The position numbers and the translations under genes are program-made. Positions 23,950-35,800 of a stretch of 64,000 nt of DNA are shown one piece after another. The notes under the pieces were generated by a model. The model was not told the origin of the DNA, did no database searches, and saw nothing but the letters and a program-made list of their open reading frames with translations. The DNA is from Rapana venosa. Its lineage: Eukaryota; Mollusca; Gastropoda; Neogastropoda; Muricidae. The stretch lies in assembly GCA_028751875.1 (NCBI GenBank), contig CM054151.1, forward strand, positions 44,379,855 to 44,443,854. The letters run 5' to 3'. Numbering within the stretch: position 1 is the first letter of the stretch; each line of letters begins with the position of its first letter.

Positions 23950-26299
23950 GCTGCTGCTGATGTTGTTTCTTCTTTGTTGTTGTTGATGCTGCTCTTTTTT
24001 CCTTGTTGTTTGTTGTTGATGCTGTTCTTCCATAGCTATGTTGTTGTTGATCACAGTTTCAACTTCTGTTGTTGTTAGTTGTTGAGGTTCTTCTTTTTCT
24101 GTTGTTCTTGTTGTTGATGTTCTTCATCTTCTACTGTTGTTCTTGTTGTTGATGTCTCTCTGTTGTTTCTTAATGTTGATGTTGTTCTTCTACTTTTGTT
24201 CTTGTTGTTGATGTTCTTCTTCTTCTCTGTTGTATCTTTGTTGTTGATTTCTTCTTCTTCTTCTGTTGTACTTGTTGTTTGATTCTGTTCTTCCTTTTGT
24301 TTCTGCTGTTGGTTGTTACTGTTATGCCTCACTCTTTCATCCCTTTGTTGTTGTTGTTGATGTATTTCATCTTCTGTTATTAGGTTGATGCTGTTTCTTC
24401 TTCTCATTCTTTGTTTGTTGTTTGTTGTTGATGCTGTTCTCTTCGACTTTTGTATGTTGTTGATTCTGTACTATCTTCTTCTGTTTTTGTTGTTGTTGTT
24501 TGTTGATGGTGTTTTTTCCTTTTTTCTTCTTCTTTTTAGTTTTTGTTTGATGTTTTTCCCTTTTGGTGTTAATGTTTTTGATGCTGTTCATCTTCTTCTG
24601 TGTTGTTATTGTTTTTTGTTTGATGATGTTTCTTTTTCCTTCTGTTGTTGTTGTTGTTGTTTGGTTGATGCTGTTCATCTCTTTCTGTTGTTGTTATTAT
24701 TTGTTGTTGATGTTCTTTTTCTTCGTTGTTTTGTTTTGTTGATGCTGTTTTTTGTCTTGTTTTGTTGTTAGTTGGCACTGTTTTTCTTCTTTCTTCTGCT
24801 GTTGTTTTTATTGTTGAGAAACAATCTACTTCTTCTGTTGTTGTTTGTTGATGGCTGTTCTTCTTCCTCACTCTTATTGTTGTTGATTGCTGTTCTTCTT
24901 CAATCTTCTGTTTTATTTTTGGTTGTTGTTGTTTGTGCTGTTCTTGTTCTTCTGTTTGTTTGTTGTTGTTGTTGTTGTTGCTGTTGTTGTTGTTGTTGTT
25001 GTTGATGCTGATTTCTTCTTTGTTGTTGTTGTTGGGTCTTCTTCTTCTTCTTCTTCTTGAGTTGTTTGTTGATGCTGTTCTTTTTCTTCTGTGTTTACTG
25101 TTGTTGTTGATGCGTTCTTCTCTTCATCTCTGGATGTTATTGTTGTTGTTTTTGATGCTGTTTCATCTTTTGTTTGTTGTTGTTGTTGATGCGGATTTAT
25201 TTCCTGTTGTTGTTGTTCTTCTTCTTCATCTTCTTCTTCTTTCTAGTGTTGTTGTTTTTGTTGATGCTGTTCTTCTTTTTCTTCTGTTGTTTTTTTAAAC
25301 CAGTTGTTGCTGAAGCCTGTTTTCTTCCTTGTTCTTTTTTTTTCTCTAATGTTGTTGTTAACACTGTTGTTGTTGACACTGTTCCTTCTTTTGTTGATAG
25401 TTGTTTTTGTTGTTGTTGTTGATGCTGCCCTTACTTTTTTTGTTGTTTTGTTCCACTGTGTTTCTTTCTTCTAGTGTTGTGATGATTTTGTTTTTTCTTC
25501 TTGTTCTGCTGTTTGTTGTTGTTGATGCTGTTTCTTCATTTTCTTCTGTTGTCGTTGTTGTAGTTTTCCTTCTTTTATTATTGTTGTTGATTGTTCTTCT
25601 TCTTTGTTGTTGTTGATGCTGTTTTTTCTTTTTTTCATCTTCTTCTGTTGTTGTTGTAGATGCTGTTCCCCCCCCTTATTTCCCTTCGTTCTCTGTTGTT
25701 GTTTGAAAGTGTTCGTCTTCTTCAGTTTTTGATGTTGTTGTTTTATGTTGTTCTTCATTCGTCATCTTTTGTTGTTGTTGTTGTTGTTGATAGAGTTCTC
25801 TTCTTTTTTTGTTGTTGTTGTTGATGTGTTTCTTCTTTTGTTGTTGTTTGTTGATGGGGTTTTTTCCTTTTGATGTTGTTGATGCTGTTTTTCTTCTCAG
25901 TTGTTGTTCTGTTGTTGTTGATGTTCCTTTTCTTATGTGTTTGTTGTTTTATGCTGGGTTTTTCTTCGTGTGTTTGTTGTTTTAGACGCTGATCTTCTCT
26001 TCATTTATTATTGTTGTTGATGCTGTTCTTCTTCTTTGTTTTTGTTGATGCTGTTCTCCTTTTTTCTCTTTCTTTGTGCTGTTCTTGTCCATTATGTTCT
26101 TCTTCCTTCTGTTGTTCTTTTTGTTGATGCCTTCTTGTTGTTCTTTTTGTTTGATGTTCTTCTTCTTCTGGTGTTCTTGTTGTTGATGCTGTTCTTCATC
26201 TTCGTAGTGTCTGTTGTTGATGTTCTTCTTCTTCGTTAATTTTTTTGTTGATGTTTGTTTTTTCCATGTCCTCTTTTTGCTCTTCTTGGTTTTGATGCA
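17922..26299 (-). repeat. Module M2: 8.4-kb GTT/CTT complex repeat with exon-like edges
   Basis: Counterpart of M1 in the second 16-kb unit. The left edge is an excellent donor-like site (minus strand CATGCTG then GTGAGTTG; G of GT at 17,921). The right edge is acceptor-like (ACATTATAG, AG at 26,300-26,301) followed by TGCATCAAAACCAAGAAGAG, homologous to the M1 head. The body is the same GTTGTTGTTGATGCTGTTC plus TTC pattern. Minus frames are open only for stretches up to about 160 residues. Compared with M1 there are more single-base insertions and deletions, and the DKAADKETS segment of the head is missing. Whether it is transcribed as an exon is not shown by the sequence alone. Confidence 0.85.
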
Positions 26300-26301
26300 C
26301 T

Positions 26302-26870
26302 ATAATGTAAAAACATAATGTATAAATGTAGTACTCACGACATTGGCTTAGCGCATGAAAGATATGCACTTAAGCCAAGATACATGCATGCACACACCCA
26401 CATGCGCATGCATAATTATATGCATACAACCAAATGCACATACAACGCACATGACAGACAGACACACATGACATACTCAAACACACGCACACGTCCACTA
26501 GTAACACACGCACACACACACACACATACTAACACACACATCGAGCGTGTGAGCGGAATGACCAATAACACATGTTTAGGATAGAAGCATTATGCTCCTA
26601 TAGACAGAGAGACAGATAGGTAACATGGAGACAGACACAACGGTAACAAGTATTGCATATAAACAGACAGACAGCCATAAAGACAGACAGGACTTTGTAG
26701 ATAGATGCAGAAGACTGATCAGCGACCAGGCAAGCAAAATTAAACAGACAAACAGACATACACACAATCACAAACACACACAGACACACAGACACACAAG
26801 ACACACACAAAGACACACATACACATGTGCATGTGTGTTATTCATCAAAAACATCCACAGCTATCTATAT
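26302..26870. repeat. Conserved acceptor-proximal block and CA/GACA-rich DNA (second copy)
   Basis: GTACTCACGACATTGGC and TTAGCGCATGAAAGATATG at 26.33-26.37 kb, then CA and GACA repeats, matching 10.51-11.03 kb. Confidence 0.7.
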
Positions 26871-29861
26871 GTTAGGTATTGTCTTAATCCACGACAACAT
26901 TTTTAGCAGAGCAATGCTCTCCATGAAAGAGAGGAAATTCCCAAAGCCAGAAGATTACTGCCCATTTTAGTTAGTGAATTACAAGCAAATCCCTACCAAA
27001 TAACATGAACTTCTCACAGTGGTTGTTTTCTGTCTCATAATAATTCACAACTATGAATGATCAGCCAGAGTGCATAGTCTCCATGTCTATCCCAGACTGT
27101 TAAACTATAGAACGCCCAACACTAACAACACATGACATAACCTCTTTTGACTTCCACTTGTTCGTGCCCGCATCCTAGCAATTTAAAGTACCTAGGACAG
27201 GGACGCATGGAGGAATCCAAGACATGACTGTTGTCTACCAAAGATTAGACAACTGCCTTTTGGTAATCTTCATTTATGTGGGTGACTTTAACTGGTGTCC
27301 TTCAATGGCACCAATAGAGGCTGAAAAAATAACCCACCACCAAAGCATTTCCACAATCATTGCATGTGTTATTTCGCTTGCGCGTGCGAATGTGTTGTGT
27401 AGTGTGTAAAATTTGTTTGCAAATATATATGTGAAATCGCCTGCATGTGTAAAAAAGGCTAAATGCAAGCGCATTGGATGTGTTCCACAAGATACAGCAC
27501 TATACCAATTCCATATAATAATAGTATTAGCACTACATTGAATAAATGCAGGAGTAAGAACAGTTATAACATCCTATTGGTGCCTTGGAGAGAGAAATTC
27601 CCTTAAAGAGAGAAATTTATGTATTAATTTTTATTCTTTTAATTTTCGAGGAAAGTGGAATAAGCAACTCATTGTCCTTTTTTCATCTAATCCCTGTTTT
27701 TATGCAGTTTTGTAATGTTGACCGAACCGTTCCCACTGGCACACAATGCACTATTCTTCCAAAAAGCGGAACGGGTTTTAACATTACGCAAAATGTTCCT
27801 AACGTGTGTTTCACACACAGGACCACGGTTGTAGAGAGAGAGAGAGGGAGGGGTGGTGGAAGATTTACACCATAGAAACAACATAATATTGTTATCTTTC
27901 AGGAAAATAAACAATTTATTAAAGCTATCAAATTACATGAATACAACACACAGCCCAGGCCAGATAGCAGTGTGGGGTATTGGTGAAGCAAAGTGCCCAA
28001 TGCGAATATTAAAATGTATTCTTTAAACATATGTGGAGATCATCCTTTATCCCTGACAACATTCATAGGCATGAGGGAGCTCTCTGTGAAAGAGAGAATG
28101 TTTACTGAATCCAGAGTATAGCTGCCTATTTAGAGAGGCATTTAAAAACAAATACCTGTCAAATAAACATGAACTTCTCACAGTGTGTTTTCTGTCTCCC
28201 AGTGAATCCCAACTACGATGTGTCAGACAGAGTGTACAATCTTTTATGTCTTCCAAAATGTTAACCTGGAGAATGCCCAACACTAACAACACATGACATG
28301 ATACCTTCTTCTGTGCTTCCACTTGTTCGTGCCGCATCCTCAGGCATTGAAGTACCTAGGACGAGAACAGCTTGGAGGAATCCAAAACTTGACTGCCGTC
28401 TTCCAAAGAATGGGTGACTGGACTTGTGTAATCTTCCAGTGTATCATTGGACTTGACTGAATTCTTCATGTGCACCAAGGAGGCTGAAAAAGAACCCCCC
28501 CGAAAGTGTTAACTTCATGTACATGTGTGTGTGTTTGTGTGTTTGTGTTTGTGTGTGTGTATGGGTATGTGTAACATTCAAATTGTTGAAACTACTTGTA
28601 ATCAATTGCATTTGTAAGAATAGGCTGAGAAATTCGATTTGTTCGTACAAATATAGTGCTATGTAAATTCTATGCAATATTATTATTATTATTTAATATA
28701 AAGTATCAACATTTTATATCTTATTTGTGTTCTGGTGAGAGACAGCTTTGCTTAGAGAAGAAGATAGGGAAAGACAGACAGACAGACAGACCAAACAGAG
28801 AGCAAAGAGAGAGAGAGAGATAGGAGGAGGAGGAAGAGAGAGAGAGAAAGCGTGGGGGGGGGGGGGGGGAATTTTACAGCCATAGCAACAAGATAAGTTC
28901 TCTTTCTGGTAAATAAAAACACAAAACCCCATCACATTACATACTACACATGACCCAGGGCTGATAGTCGTGTGCCTTATTGGTGTAAGCAATGTGCCAA
29001 TGCCAATATCAAAATATTACACTTTAACAATATGGTGAAATCATTTTGACCCCTGACAACATTCCTAGCATGAGCTGTGCTCTCCATAAAAGGAGAGAAA
29101 TCCTCTGAAACCACAGTATAGCTGCGTATTTAGTGAGGTATTCAAAAACTACTACCTGTCAAATAAACGTGAACTTCTCACAGTGTGTTTCTGATGAACT
29201 GTCAGACAGAGTGCATTGTCTTCAGGACTCCCAGAATATTAAGCTGGGGAACACCCTACACTAGCAACACATGGTGACATGAAAATACCTTTTTCTTGTT
29301 CTTCCACTTGCTTGTGCCACATCCTCAGGCTTGAGAAGTACCTAGGACAGGAACAGCTTTATAGGAAATTCCAAGAATTACTGCTGTCTTCCAAAGAATG
29401 GGTGACGGACTCGTGTAACTTCCAGTTGTTATGATGACTTGACTGGTGTCTTCCATGGCAACCACTGGAGGCTGAAAAAAGAACCCCCACCAAAGTGAGT
29501 CAATTCATGTGCATGTGCGTGCGTGTTCGCAGCGCGCCGTCGTGTGTGGTGAGTGTGTGTATGGATAGATGAGAGAGAGCGAGAGAGAGAGAGAGATGAG
29601 AGAAGTAGATAGAGGAGAGAGAGCAAGCACATGTGTGTGTATGTGTGTATAAAATTGAATTTGTTAATTGAAACTATAAAGTGATTTCATGCATATGTAA
29701 GAATAGGGTAAATGCAAGTACTTTGATTTGTTTTTACAAGATACAGAGCTATATTAATTTTATGCATTTTTTAAATTGTTATTATTATTATTTAAATTCA
29801 ATAGTATGAACAGTTTGAACAGTTTTAAATATCCTATTGGTGCCAGTGTTAAAGACATCTT

Positions 29862-29893
<32 letters not shown>

Positions 29894-31400
29894 GAGAGAG
29901 AGAGAGAGGAGAGAGAGAGAAGTAGAGATGAGAGAATGAGAACGAGAGATAGTGAAGACAGAGTGAGACAGAAAGAAAAGAGAAAAGAGGGAGAGATAGA
30001 AGAGAAGAGAGAGTGATAGCAAGAGAGAGGAAAGAAATAGAGAGTGGGGTGAATGGGGGGGTTTGAGGGGGGGGGGAGAGTGGGGAGAAGAGACAGAACA
30101 AGACGAAGAAACAGAGACAGAGGAATTAGAAGAGATTTTACGGCAGCCATAACAACGTTATATGTTATCATTTAGTATATAAAAACACCTTAAAAACACT
30201 ATAAAAATTACATAAAATTACATAGCCCAGGTCTGATAGTAGTGTGGGTAATTGTGGTGGAAGCAAAGTCCAATCCAAATTAAAATGTTATGCTTAACAA
30301 TATTGAGATCATCGTTATCCTACCAAAAGATCTTATTATGACCTCTGCAATCCCATGACAGGAAGAAAAATCCTCGTGTGATGCCAGAGTGTAACTGGGC
30401 TATTTAGAGAGGTATTTATAAACAAATAACCTGCCAAATAAAATATGAACTTCCTTACAGTGATTTTTCTGTCTCACAATGATTCCCAGCTATGTTGTGA
30501 CAAAGTGCACAGTCTTCAGGACTCCCAGAGTGTTCAGCTGGAAAACGCCCAACACTAGCAAACAAATGACTAGCAAACAAATGACATGATACCTTCTTCT
30601 GTGCTTCCACTTGCTCGTGCCGCATCCTCAGGCATTGAAGTACCTAGGACGGGAACAGCTTGGAGGAATCTAAGACTTGACTGCCCCCTTCCAAAGAATG
30701 GGTGACTGGACTTGTGTAATCTTCCAGTGTATGTTGTCTTGACTGGTGTCTTCCATGGCACCTATGGAGGCTGAAAAAGAACCCCACCAAAGTGTGTTAT
30801 CTTCACGTGTGTGTGTGTGTGTGTGTGTATGTGTGTGTTTGTGTGTGTGAATATTGTGAAAATGTGTGAGTATTGTAATGTGGTAAAATTTAAATTGTTA
30901 AAACTCTTGCTGTTCAATTGCCATTTGTAAGAATAGGCTGAAGTAAGGAATTTGATTTCTTCTTACAAAAATATAGGCTATATAAGTTCCAATAAGATAT
31001 TAATCAGTATAGTATGAATTAATATAATAGTCCTCAACAGTTTAAATTATCCTATTTGTTAGGGCTAGAACAACTTCTCTAAGAGAAAAATGAGAGGTGA
31101 GGGAGAGGGAGAGAGAGAGGGAGGAAAAGAGAAAGAGAGTGTGGGGGGAAGATTTTACAACCATAAGAACAAGATATGCTATCTTTCTATTAAATAAAAA
31201 GACAAAACCCCATCACATTACATAATAAACATGTCCCAGGGCTGATAGTCGTGTGCCTTATTGGTGTAAGCAATGTGCCAAAGTCAACATCAAAATATTA
31301 TGCTTTAACAATATGGTGACATCATCTTTACCCCTGACAACTTTCCTAGCATGAGCTGTGCTCTCTATGAAAGGAGATAAACCCTCTGAAGCCAGAGTAT
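26871..31400. repeat. Tandem ~1.1-kb intronic units (second array)
   Basis: Four units have the GCATCCTCAGGCATTGAAG landmark or its degraded form near 27,170, 28,335, 29,315 and 30,620, and LINE-type tails near 27.45, 28.61, 29.69 and 30.92 kb. They parallel the first array but lack the piggyBac-like insert. The unit at 26.9-27.5 kb carries many one-base insertions and deletions relative to 11.0-11.7 kb. A run of 14 G lies near 28,857. No gene is seen. Confidence 0.85.
27635..27800 (-). mobile_element. SINE-2 fragment, duplicated copy
   Basis: Same insertion as at 11.79-11.96 kb (GGAATAAGCAACTCATTGTCC, GCAGTTTTGTAATGTTG), carried along by the 16-kb duplication. Confidence 0.6.
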
Positions 31401-31404
31401 AGTA

Positions 31405-31812
31405 GAGAGTGTAATGTAGTATTTCTTTTCCTGCCTCTAAGTGTAATGTAGTATTTCTTTTCCTGCCTCTGTATGTAATGTATTTTCCTGCCTCTATGTG
31501 TAATGAGGTATTTCTTTTCTGGCCTCTATGTGTAATGTGTTTTTTCCCTTGCATCTATGTGTAATGTGTTTTCCTGCTTGTATGTGTAATGTGGTATTTT
31601 TTCCTGCCTCTGTGTGTAATGTAGTATTTCTTTTCCTGCCTCTGTATGTAATGTAGTGTATTTTCCTGCCTCTATGTGTAATGTGGTATTTTTATTCCTG
31701 CCTGTATGTGTAATGTGGTATTTTTATTCCTGCCTCTGTGTGTAATGTGGTGTTTCTTTTCCTGCCTCTGTGTGTAATGTATTTCTTTTCCTGTCTCTAT
31801 GTGTAATGGTAT
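31405..31812. repeat. ~30-bp minisatellite, about 14 copies
   Basis: The unit is TGTAATGTAGTATTTC followed by TTTTCCTGCCTCTATG, and varies from 25 to 33 bp through length changes in the T-rich centre. Confidence 0.9.
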
Positions 31813-32016
31813 CAACTTTTCTACAGAATGGTGCCAGGGACATCTCTGGTTATGCCATGTGTTTGTTTATGTGCTGAGGGTGTGTTGTACATAAAATAAA
31901 GACACAACCAACACCGACAGGGATGCATTTCTTCTCTAAAGATAGACAGGGACACACACACACAAAACACATACACAACACATACATAGCTATATAAATA
32001 AACATGTTTCACTAAC

Positions 32017-32851
32017 CCGCTCATGCTTCTTTTCTTTGTTGTCTTCCTTCTTCGTCTTCTCTGTCTTCTGTGTCTTCTCCGTCTTCTTCATCTTCTCGTT
32101 TTCCGTCTTCTGTGTCTTCATCATCTTCTTCATCACTGTCAGCTTTGTTATTATGTTTTATTTCCCTTGTGAGTCTTTTTCTTCTTCCGGCAAGGTTTTC
32201 TCTGTTTTTGTTCTCGTTCTTGTTATCAATCTGGCTTTGTTTTCGTTGGTCTTGTTGTTGATGATGATGTTGTTCCTCTTCTTGTTCTTCTCCTCCTCCC
32301 TCTCCTCCTCCTCTTCCTTCACCTCCACTCCCTTTTCCTCCTCCATTTACCTCACTTCCTCATTGTCAGTTTGTTTTCTTCTCCTCTGTTTTTCCCTAAC
32401 TTTGCCTTTTCTTCTCCTTCATACTCTCCTTGTCCATCACTGTTGTTCTCCAATTCTTCATCGTCATCACAGTCGCTGTAACATTTCTTTTTGTTCGTTT
32501 TTGCCATGTCTTTATTTTCCTTCTTCTTCCTGTCATCTTCAGCATTTTCCTTTTCATACGTCATTTTCTTTGATTATCTTGCTCCTGTAGATTTTTTTTT
32601 CTTGTTTCTGCTCTTTGCTTTAGTTTCTTTTTATTCTCTGAATTTAAAAAAATCTTTCTTGGTTGTTCTTGTTCTTTGTTTCTCCTACTCTTATTTCTTC
32701 TTCTGTTTTGTTGTTGTCTTCGTTGTTGAATCTTTTCCTTTTGTTTTCTGTTGTCTTTGTTGCGTTGCTTGTTTCTTTGTCTGCGAGTTTGTGTTGTCTT
32801 TCTTTGGTCTTCTTTTCCCATGCCCTCTTCTTCTTCATTGCCTTTGTTCCA
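32017..32851 (-). CDS. Module E: Lys/Glu/Asn-rich exon-like segment
   Basis: The right edge is a strong acceptor-like site on the minus strand, TTTCTTTTTGTGTAG (AG at 32,852-32,853). The open frame that follows includes TKAMKKKRAWEKKTKERQ, then HKLADKETSNATK, beginning one base into the exon. Further left, another frame encodes an acidic stretch (SDCDDDEELENNSDG). The left edge is donor-like, GTTAGT after GAAGCATGAGCGG. The frame must change at least once inside the segment, so it is either damaged, mis-sequenced or non-coding. The head is clearly homologous to those of modules M1, C and D. No known family is recognised. Confidence 0.4.
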
Positions 32852-32853
32852 CT

Positions 32854-32930
32854 ACACAAAAAGAAATCAGTTTGAATGACAAAGTTGTGCATCAGCAACT
32901 GCATATGCTGTGCTCACGTCATTGTATTAT
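32854..32930 (-). other. Intronic block upstream of the module E acceptor
   Basis: Contains CAACTGCATATGCTGTGC and TCACGTCATTG, a version of the block found beside the acceptors of C, D, M1 and M2. It is cut off by the adjoining SINE-1. Confidence 0.5.
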
Positions 32931-33330
32931 TTTGTATACCCCTTTAAGTCATGGAAGATTTCTCTGCCTGAAATTCGGGAGAGCATGTCTCTGCAGTAGC
33001 AGAGCCACCAACTGCTTATTTTCTCTGTGCCTGTCTGCATACATGTTTTGGGGTTTTGTCAGAGTGGCTTTTTCTACAGAGCTTTTTGCCAGGGGCAACT
33101 TTCTTGTTGTTATGGATCTTTTACGTGCACTAAATGAGTATTGCACCTGAGACCTTGGTTTACTGTCTCATCCGAAAAACTAGCAGCCAGACCACCATTC
33201 AAAGACTAGTAGATGGGGGGAAAAGTTAATGGGAACAAACGGGGATCCACCAACCCAAACACTTGAAACCCGGACTTCTGGGTTTCTAGGCAGGCGCGTA
33301 ACCTCTAGACACTGAATCATCTGGGCTAGC
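32930..33330 (-). mobile_element. SINE-1 copy (tRNA-derived, snail-type)
   Basis: On the minus strand it starts with a tRNA-like head (CTAGAGGTTACGCGCCTGCC, a decayed GGTTTCAAG-like B-box). The conserved body includes TCGGATGAGACAGTAAACC and TTTAGTGCACGTAAAAGA, and the 3' end reads CATGACTTAAAGGGG. Other copies lie at 39.59, 48.73 and 59.02 kb. The body resembles SINE families known from gastropods; the exact family name is not verified. Confidence 0.75.
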
Positions 33331-33339
33331 ACACAATAT

Positions 33340-33745
33340 TATAAACAAGCGCATACACACAGAGACACAAACGCACACATGCATACACACACACGCATGC
33401 ACGCACACACACACATGCACGCACACACACACACACACACACACAGTGCTGAATGCTTTCTTTCCGTCTTGTGGATGGAGGACAATGTTCAGCACACACG
33501 GGGATGGAACCTGCACTTCTGGCATTCTGGGCAAGAGCTTTACCTTTAGACCAACGATCCATGTAAAGAGGCACACATACACATGTAGCCCTACATAATC
33601 GTGTTATGGACGGGCTCACAGACATACAGACAGACAGATGCACACACCCACACACACCCATCTCCCCTCACACACATACACACACACACCTACAGACACT
33701 GTTTACACATGTATGTAATACTTTTATGGACGTAAATACTTTTTA
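33340..33745. repeat. (CA)n and GACA-rich intron start after module D
   Basis: CA runs with CG steps at 33.35-33.45 and 33.63-33.70 kb, and between them unassigned sequence. It lies directly downstream of the module D donor in the minus direction. Confidence 0.75.
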
Positions 33746-33752
33746 AACTCAC

Positions 33753-35463
33753 CTGCACATTTCTTCTGTGGAACAATCCATGCTTTGTCCTCTTCTCTAC
33801 GATTCCATTTTCTCTGTCGTTTCACTACAGTTGTCGTCTTCCTGGTCTTGTTTTTTTTCTCGGAATTCACTTTTTTTTAAATTTGTCTTTTTTGATGTTG
33901 TTGGTTGCCATGTCGTTTCGGTGTCTCCATCTTCTGTCATGTGTTGTCTTCCTCTCTGTTTATTCACTTCATCATTCACCTCAGTCCCTCCTGCATTCAG
34001 CTTCCATGTTGTTTTCTTGTTTGCTGTTTGTTCCTTCTTTTCTTCTTCTCTTTCTCTTCCTCTTCTACTTCTTCTTCTTGTTCTTCTCTTCTTCTTCTTC
34101 TTCTTCTCTTTCTTCTTCCTCTTCTTCTGTGGGCCCTCCTCTTCATCTCCTCTTCCTCTTTCTCTTAGCTTCTGGTTCATTGTTTTCTATCTCTTTATCT
34201 TCCTCTTTCTTGTTTATGTTTTCTCTTTTCTTTTTACCATTTTTTGTTGTTTGTTGTTGAAGTTTTGGTTGTTGTTCTTCCTCCTCCACCTTCTGCCACG
34301 TCCTTTGTGGGTTTTTTTTTAATTAATCGTGTTTTTCCGTTTAATTATGTATCTTTCTTGCACTTCTTTATTCTATTCTTGCTCTTGTTCTTTTTTTCCC
34401 CTCTTCTTCTTCTTCTTCTTCTCTTCTTTTTCTTCTTTTTTATTCTTCCTTTTTCTTGTTCTTTTCTCATCCCCTTCTTTTTCTTGATATTTTTCTTCTT
34501 GGTCTTCATGTTGTTGTTCTTCTTCTTTTACTTTTGTTCTTGGTCTCCTTGTTCCTCTTGTTCTTCTCTTTCTTTGTCTTTTTGTACTTGTTGTTGTTGT
34601 TGTTGTTCTTCTTTTTCTCCTCCTCCTCCTGCTTCTTTATTTTTCTTCCTCTGCTTAGTCTTCTTCTTTTGTTGTTGATTTCATTCTTCTTCTCTTTCTC
34701 CTCCTCCTCCTCCTCCTGCTTCTCCTCCTGATTCTTCTTCCTCTGCTCAGTCTTCTTTCTTTTGTTCTTCTTCTACTTTTTCTTCTTTCCTGTGATCGTG
34801 GTTGTTCCTTTTCTTCCAATCTCTTGTTCCCTTTTCTGTCCTTTTCACCTTTTCTTTCCTCGTCTGCTGCTTTGTCTTGTGTCTTTTCTTCTTCTTCTTC
34901 TTCTTCTTCTTCTTCTTCTTCTTCTTCATCTTCATCTTCTTCTTCTTCGTCTTCTTCTTCTCTTTCTACTTCTTCATCTGCTTCTTCCTCTTCTCCTTCT
35001 TTGTCTTCTCCTTCTTTGTCTTCTGCTTCTTCTGCTTCTTCTGCTTCTTCTTCTTCTTCTTCTTCTTCTTCTGCTTCATCTTCTTCTGCTTCTGCTTCTT
35101 CTTCTGCTTCTTCCTTTTCTTTATCCTCCTCCTCTTCTTCTTCTTCTTCTTCTTCTTCTTCTTTTCTGCTTCTTTTTCTTTTTTCTTCCTCTTCTTCTTC
35201 TTCATCTGCTTTTTCTCTTTCTTGTGTTGTTGTTGTTGTTCTTCTTCTTCTTCTTCTTCTTCTTCTTCTTCTTTGTCTTTCTTCTCAGTCTACTTTCTTT
35301 TGTTGTTTCTCTCCTTCCTTTGCGTTGATCTTCATTGTTCTTTTTTTCTCTCGTTTCCTTTTCTGTCTTTGGTTGATTTTTTTCTCTTCTTGCGTTGTCT
35401 GTTGCTTTGTCTTGTGTCTTTTCTTCGTTTTCTTCTGATCTTCTTTTGCCCCATGTCATTTGC
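33753..35463 (-). CDS. Module D: Lys/Glu/Ser-rich exon-like segment
   Basis: The left edge is a consensus donor (GTGAGT after GAAATGTGCAG; G of GT at 33,752). The right edge is a weaker acceptor (GGTGATAAG, poor pyrimidine tract). The head frame reads MTWGKRRSEENEEKTQDK then ATDNARREKN, aligned with other heads, and is open for more than 70 residues past the edge. A second DKAADE-type sequence occurs at 34,860-34,876, so two heads may be fused inside this module. The body is polypyrimidine on the plus strand (CTT/TCC), encoding Lys/Glu/Arg repeats on the minus strand. Frame breaks occur. No recognised family. Confidence 0.38.
34388..35280. repeat. CTT/TTC polypyrimidine repeat inside module D
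   Basis: Long TTC/CTT runs with CTC and CTG interruptions, including about 50 bp of pure TTC around 34.88-34.93 kb and 35.12-35.16 kb. All three plus frames and all three minus frames are open over long distances because the triplets lack stop codons. Confidence 0.9.
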
Positions 35464-35465
35464 CT

Positions 35466-35615
35466 TATCACCTCGCACAAATACACACAAAAACATTTGA
35501 GTTTAAACTCACAAACTTGCTCATTAACAATCCTGTGAGCTGTGTTCACATCACTGGCCCAGGTTATGAAATGAACAACACACAGATAAGACACCAGTAC
35601 AAAAGCACCACACAC
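35466..35615 (-). other. Intron upstream of module D, with conserved block
   Basis: GAGCTGTGTTCACATCACTG and GCCCAGGTTATGAAATGAAC at 35.53-35.58 kb are the module D version of the acceptor-proximal block. Nothing else is recognised. Confidence 0.45.
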
Positions 35616-35800
35616 ACACAGAACACGCGCACACGTTAAACCCGCTCTGCTTTTCGCAAAAGTACGTCATCATGTGGAGGTGGGAACAGATGCCAACATT
35701 TACAAAAATGCATACACACGGGGATTAATTGTAAAAAACATCACATGAGTGTTTATTCGATTATCTTTGAAATAAAAGAATAAAATGAAATAAATAAATA
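35615..35800 (+). mobile_element. SINE-2 copy, 5'-truncated
   Basis: GCGCACACGTTAAACCCGCT, GGTGGGAACAGATGCC, AAAATGCATACACACGGGG and GTGTTTATTCGATTATC followed by AATAAAAG-like A-rich sequence match the 3' half of SINE-2 at 50.33-50.64 kb. Confidence 0.75.

Noticed and set aside
34762..35500. Poly-Ser or poly-Phe plus-strand proteins
   Set aside because: Pure TTC/CTT triplet runs read in three frames.
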